Made by a program: the position numbers and the translations under genes. A DNA stretch of 64,000 bases from Parapristionchus giblindavisi. Its lineage: Eukaryota; Nematoda; Chromadorea; Rhabditida; Diplogasteridae. Where the stretch lies: contig CALSFV010000023.1 in assembly GCA_943737045.1 (NCBI GenBank), positions 830,001 through 894,000 on the forward strand. The letters are read 5' to 3'. This document shows, piece by piece, positions 62,158-64,000 of the stretch. Position 1 is the stretch's first letter. Every line of letters begins with the position of its first letter. The notes beneath the pieces were generated by a model. The model searched no databases, was not told the DNA's origin, and saw only the letters and a list, made by a program, of their open reading frames with translations.

Positions 62158-64000
62158 ACTTTAGTGTTGATGAAGGACCTAATGAAAGTTTTATAATAAG
62201 GATTAGAAAAGAAAAGGAGATAATGGAAGGAGGTCTTCTGTTGTTAGATATAAAGGAGAAAAAGAGGATAACGAGTAAACGGACGAAGTCTAATGAGACG
62301 AGTAATATAATAAGATGACTGAGAAGAAGATATGAGAGTATTGAGAGGAATCGAACTGAATAAGAAAGTGCATCCAATATTATATAGAAGTTAGAAAATA
62401 CTCAATGTGTTCAGTGAGAAATGAATTTGGTATATACAAGTTAATGGAGGGAATAAAATGGATGAGAGACACAAAAGTATTGAAATAGAGTACTTCAAAT
62501 ACATATGGCAGGCCCCGTGCGTGGAACATGGAATAAACAAACAGGAAAGACTGAGTCTTTCTGTCTCTCTGACTTAAAGGGACAACTAGGATAGGAACGC
62601 AAATTAAATGAGCGTCAGGATACTAGGCTTTTCACACAGACATCCAATGTCTTTGAGGTTGTTATGACATTTGTATGAATAACATTTATCCAACACATTT
62701 GATGATAAAGTTTAAACGTAGTTGTTATCGATATTTCATTATAACTTTGAATACCCCAACGATTATTTGAAATTGTGACAATCAGGATACTGACTAGTTA
62801 AGAAAGGAGATATGGATGGAGAGTCTATCGTATTAGGATATAAGTGACATTCGTGGTTGGTCATCTAAGTCATGTGTGGCGATAGATATTCACACGAATG
62901 TAATCTAAAACCTTTCCAATCTATCAAGAAAAGGAAGTTATTCAGGAAAATTCTTTTCACTTTTAGAATAATTTAGTAGATCATCTCATTGAGCATTAGA
63001 TGAAGGAAGTTGAAAAACAAATTTATTTATAATCATAATTTGGTAAACGAAAAGCGACAAATATCCGAATCTTCAACAAACTTCAATTAACCACCAAATT
63101 GGACGGGAAAATGCACTATGAATCGTCTTGTTTTATTCATAAGATCCTATATTATAATAGAAATGAACATTGGCTACGGCAGAAAGAAATTTTTTAATGA
63201 AGATGAACAAAGGAAAAAAATACGGGTGAAGAGTCTTACAAGTAGTTGGAAGAGTAGAGGGAGGAATTGGAAAGAGGATTGTACAATTTGATACTTGTTC
63301 ACTTAGAATCTTATGGCCGAATCCTTTATTTTTAGTGCTATCCATTTTCACTACACCCACTACGAATGAGATGAAATATGAATAATAAAATGAAATATCC
63401 CATAACCTGCTAGCAGACTATCATCATTTCTCAATGGACTTATAGAAATTCTAGTTGAGTTTCGAGATTCTAATTTGCAAAATAGAATATTTTTTCGACT
63501 CGCACACTTTAAACACATTCTGTCAGCACTCCACATGGTTCATTTAATTCTCAATTTGGAATGGAGGAATAGAAAAGTTGGAATAGATAAGGTACGTGAA
63601 AGGAATAGAACGAGTGGTAAATACTTCTGTAAGTTTTCCCATTCAAATATATGAAAGCAGAATTCAGAAAATAGATGTTGGACTTATTGTTATTATAGAT
63701 ATAAATGGAACGGGATGGAGCAAAGGAGAACCATTTAAATCACAACGTAAATATCCATGTAATATTAAATACCGTCCCGCCTGATCTCCCTCAATGAAGG
63801 AGGCACGCGACGTGTCACCATTATGTTAATAATCACGATCCTTAAATATCCTATAATCTTACTGAATACACAGCCGATTTTTTAAAATTACCCCGAATCT
63901 CTGACCTTGAAAAATTGAGCGTTCGAATTTAAAAATCAGACGGATGTGATTTTGCATCTTTTTTGGGAAAAAATAATCCATCATGCCGTCTTTACGGAGG
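62158..64000. other. No supported gene
   Basis: AT-rich, with a purine-rich segment near 62200-62290. A short frame ending at 63784 (YPCNIKYRPA) follows an AG acceptor at 63669-63670 and could be a terminal exon of a plus-strand gene, but nothing upstream joins to it convincingly. Confidence 0.3.

Noticed and set aside
62099..62377. 92-codon hydrophobic minus-strand ORF
   Set aside because: Its 3' end overlaps the signal-peptide exon of the secreted gene in another frame; hydrophobicity comes from T-rich sequence.

Overview
This is eukaryotic DNA, almost certainly from a nematode. Genes are split into short exons by 40-60 bp GT-AG introns. The families present are nematode-typical: an sre-type chemoreceptor, transthyretin-like (TTR) proteins, a cuticle collagen, SXP/RAL-2 (DUF148) proteins, a GT92 glycosyltransferase and CYP4-like P450s. 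Base composition is AT-rich. I lean towards a clade V free-living nematode (diplogastrid-like), but the species cannot be fixed from the sequence. No operon, rRNA, tRNA or CRISPR was found. Exon joins below were worked out by hand from splice sites and reading phase; there is no transcript support.

Layout. 1-0.75 kb: last exons of an unidentified protein. 1.55-3.7: an apparently intact sre GPCR with a MITE in intron 2. 4.3-6.5: two tandem TTR genes. 7.4-8.4: cuticle collagen. 9.5-12.4: a 22-exon ankyrin-repeat protein. 13.1-22.3 (minus): two tandem CYP4-like P450 genes. The downstream one looks like a pseudogene and holds a 2 kb palindromic element; the other looks intact, with a MITE and a dead mariner in its introns. 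23.6-24.3 (minus): C-terminal exons of an unknown gene beside a 1.4 kb palindrome. 26.8-32.7: a large inverted duplication carrying two near-identical SXP/RAL-2 genes tail to tail. 33.2-34.7 (minus): a third, diverged SXP/RAL-2 gene with a 43-bp minisatellite in its first intron. 35.5-47.3: a palindromic MITE split by a 10.8 kb Bel/Pao LTR retroelement (minus) with gag-pol, an env-like ORF and an extra spliced zinc-knuckle ORF. 47.3-50.8 (minus): GT92 gene. 53.9-57.2: two small secreted six-cysteine genes. 57.5-58.0 (minus): a small membrane/cysteine-rich gene fragment. 58.2-59.5: mariner-like element. 59.5-62.2 (minus): secreted protein of unknown function. 62.2-64: nothing firm.

The strongest theme is mobile DNA built as long inverted repeats. 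Three elements share ends beginning GAG and 4-bp target duplications (TTAT, ATAA, CTAT). One sits in the right arm of the SXP/RAL-2 inverted duplication while the left arm keeps the unoccupied target, so both its boundaries and the order of events can be read from the sequence. The retroelement lies inside another copy; its two 407-bp LTRs look identical by eye, so it is probably a recent arrival.
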